This document shows positions 4,316-5,608 of a stretch of 5,608 nucleotides of DNA, piece by piece (positions within the stretch are counted from its first letter, which is position 1; every line of letters starts with the position of its first letter). Both the position numbers and the translations under genes were made by a program. The DNA is from Actinomycetota bacterium (GTDB lineage Bacteria > Actinomycetota > Thermoleophilia > Solirubrobacterales > Solirubrobacteraceae), in contig SYBY01000281.1 in the NCBI GenBank assembly GCA_005788585.1, forward strand, positions 1 through 5,608, written 5' to 3'. Below the pieces are notes generated by a model, which searched no databases, was not told the origin of the DNA, and saw nothing but the letters and a program-made list of their open reading frames with translations.

Positions 4316-5608
4316 ATGCCGCTTCGCATCCTGCTCGTCATCGCCGTCGCCCTGCTCGCGCTTCCATCGTGGGCTGCTGCCAAGAGTGCGCCTCCCAAAC
4401 GGGCGGACCTGACGGCGTCCTCGCTGCGGGCGCCCGCGCACGCGCATCCGGGCGGGCCGGTGACCCTCGACGTCACGGTGCGAGCCAAGCACGGCGCGGC
4501 GGCCAAGACGGCCACGCGCTTCTACCTGTCGGCCGACCGCCGCAAGGGCAAGGGCGACGTGCGCCTCGCGAGCGTCACCACCCCGAAGCTCAAGCGCAAC
4601 GCGCGCCACGCGGCGATCGCCCGGGCGACCCTTGCTCCCGGGACGAAGCTCCGCTCCTGGCACGTCCTGGCGTGCGCCGACGACACCCGCAAGGTCCGCG
4701 AGCGCACCGAACGCAACAACTGCACGACCGCGAAGCTCAGCGTCGCCGCGAAGACCGCCACGCCCAGTGCCCAGCAGCTCATCGAGGCCGACCTCAAGGC
4801 CGGCAAGCTCTCCGCCGAGAAGGCGCTGACCTACCGCGTCTTCTCCGAGTTCGGCGACCGCCGGCTGCCGGCCCGCTACCGCGGCGACGCGGGCGCGGAG
4901 GCCGACCACGACGCGCTGCGCGAGGCCGTCGCCGCGTTCGCGACCCTCTCCCCGAAGGCCAAGCGCGACCTGCGCCCGTTCTTCCTGCCGCCGCCCGCGC
5001 GCCACAGCTGGGCGAACCTGCCGAGCAGCACGCTCGCGCCGCAGCACCGCACCACGCCGAAGAACACGAAGACGAAGGCCAAGCCGCGCAAGCGCAAGAA
5101 GACGAAGAGCAAGGCCAAGGCGCGTGCCGCCCAGACCGAAGCCGACGCCGGCATCGAGGAGGAGTTTGTCGAGGACACCTGCGACTCCGAGCAGCTCGTC
5201 GGCAACCAGTGGGGCAGCGTCCCGGCGGCCGGCGGCAAGATCCGCATCTGGTGGCTGAAGGACAACGCCAAGGACGCCGCCGCCGCGCCGAAGCTCGCGC
5301 AGGAGATCGGCGGCGTCGCCTACCCGAAGTTCAAGGCCGCGATGGGCCGCGACCTCATGCCCGACGACAAGATCGAGTGCTTCCACGGCTCGGACGGCGC
5401 GCTCGACGTCTACCTCATCCCGAACATCGCGAAGGGCCGCGCGATGGCGATCCCGTCCGCGCAGTCACCGCAGAACAACCTCATCTGCGACGGCACGCCG
5501 AGCTTCATCGTCGCCGAGTCGCACTCGGGCCCGCCGCCGCGCTGGGACCTCGCGCACGAGCTGTTCCACTCGTTCCAGTTCCTCTTCCCCATGAAGGAGG
5601 ACTGCCGC
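4316..5608 (+). CDS. Secreted putative zinc metallopeptidase with CARDB-like domain (3' end outside window)
   Basis: The frame is open for 431 codons to the window end without a stop. MPLRILLVIAVALLALPSWAAA is a Sec signal peptide with cleavage likely after Ala22. Residues about 30-144 resemble a CARDB adhesion-type beta domain, ending in the typical ERTERNNC; Cys120 and Cys136 may form a disulfide. A helical segment follows (about 151-225, with SAEKALTYRVFSEFGDRRLPARYRG), then a very basic linker (249-270, 13 of 22 residues Lys/Arg) and an acidic patch (EEEFVED, 281-287). The probable catalytic region begins near 290 and contains WDLAHELFHSFQF. His414, Glu415 and His418 form an HExxH zincin motif, with the His residues as zinc ligands and Glu as the general base. 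The third ligand should lie beyond the window. There are six Cys so far, consistent with an exported protein. It probably acts outside the cell as a protease, but the family and substrate are not identified. Confidence 0.85.
   Translation, partial: MPLRILLVIAVALLALPSWAAAKSAPPKRADLTASSLRAPAHAHPGGPVTLDVTVRAKHGAAAKTATRFYLSADRRKGKGDVRLASVTTPKLKRNARHAAIARATLAPGTKLRSWHVLACADDTRKVRERTERNNCTTAKLSVAAKTATPSAQQLIEADLKAGKLSAEKALTYRVFSEFGDRRLPARYRGDAGAEADHDALREAVAAFATLSPKAKRDLRPFFLPPPARHSWANLPSSTLAPQHRTTPKNTKTKAKPRKRKKTKSKAKARAAQTEADAGIEEEFVEDTCDSEQLVGNQWGSVPAAGGKIRIWWLKDNAKDAAAAPKLAQEIGGVAYPKFKAAMGRDLMPDDKIECFHGSDGALDVYLIPNIAKGRAMAIPSAQSPQNNLICDGTPSFIVAESHSGPPPRWDLAHELFHSFQFLFPMKEDCR

Noticed and set aside
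4177..4515. N-terminal extension of the FnIII-like gene on the minus strand
   Set aside because: It would place the signal peptide internally and overlap the signal peptide and CARDB region of the divergent gene. The start at 4176 (or GTG 4182) is far more sensible.
4876..5271. 131-codon minus-strand ORF rich in hydrophobic residues
   Set aside because: The apparent hydrophobicity (LALLFVFLRLR, FVFVFF) is the complement of AAG/GAC-rich codons in the lysine-rich linker on the + strand. It shows no start context or family resemblance.
2909..5386. 825-codon open frame on the minus strand across several genes
   Set aside because: Its translation is low-complexity Arg/Ala/Gly/Pro. It runs antisense to the HExxH gene and out of frame with the FnIII-like and Nudix genes. 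It is open only because the high GC removes stop codons.
1..5608. Search for a defence, toxin-antitoxin, mobile or CRISPR-type system
   Set aside because: There are no integrase, transposase, nuclease or toxin-like genes, no direct-repeat arrays, and no compositional break that I can see by eye. The genes are typical chromosomal enzymes, a regulator and secreted proteins.

Overview
The window is very GC-rich, strongly coding DNA with GC-biased third codon positions, several non-ATG starts and closely packed genes. Together with a DUF2236/MpaB-type oxygenase, a fibronectin-III-like secreted protein and a CARDB-plus-HExxH secreted protein, this suggests a high-GC actinobacterium, possibly of the Thermoleophilia/Solirubrobacterales. 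That placement is inferred from gene style; no rRNA or marker gene is present. I see no tRNA, rRNA, CRISPR array, insertion sequence or phage gene.

Left block (1-842, + strand): the 3' end of a gene for a universal-stress-like (USP/Rossmann-type) domain runs by a 4-base overlap into a conserved gene of unknown function. That second gene appears to use a rare CTG start. Its last 52 bases overlap, tail to tail, the next gene on the other strand.

Middle block (791-2411): a DUF2236/MpaB-family haem oxygenase (- strand) and a TetR-family repressor (+ strand) diverge from a 45-base gap. The gap holds a perfect TGCCAT-N6-ATGGCA inverted repeat lying on a near-leaderless promoter for the oxygenase. 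This is a classic local regulator/enzyme pair. The repressor gene ends in a nested 47-base inverted repeat that also borders the stop codon of the convergent Nudix gene, and probably terminates both.

Right block (2412-5608): a secreted protein with two 100-residue fibronectin-III-like repeats, followed 10 bases later by a zinc-ribbon Nudix hydrolase, lies on the - strand and is probably one transcription unit. Diverging from it across a 139-base gap with two inverted repeats is a long + strand gene that runs off the window. It encodes a secreted, probably zinc-dependent, metallopeptidase-like protein with a signal peptide, a CARDB-like domain, a lysine-rich linker and an HELFH motif.

Overall this looks like ordinary chromosomal sequence. 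The most interesting points are the regulatory architecture between the oxygenase and TetR genes, the nested convergent terminator, the CTG start, the Ser-for-Cys hint of a permuted papain-like fold, and the unusual composite secreted HExxH protein. I found no convincing evidence of a new defence or mobile system.
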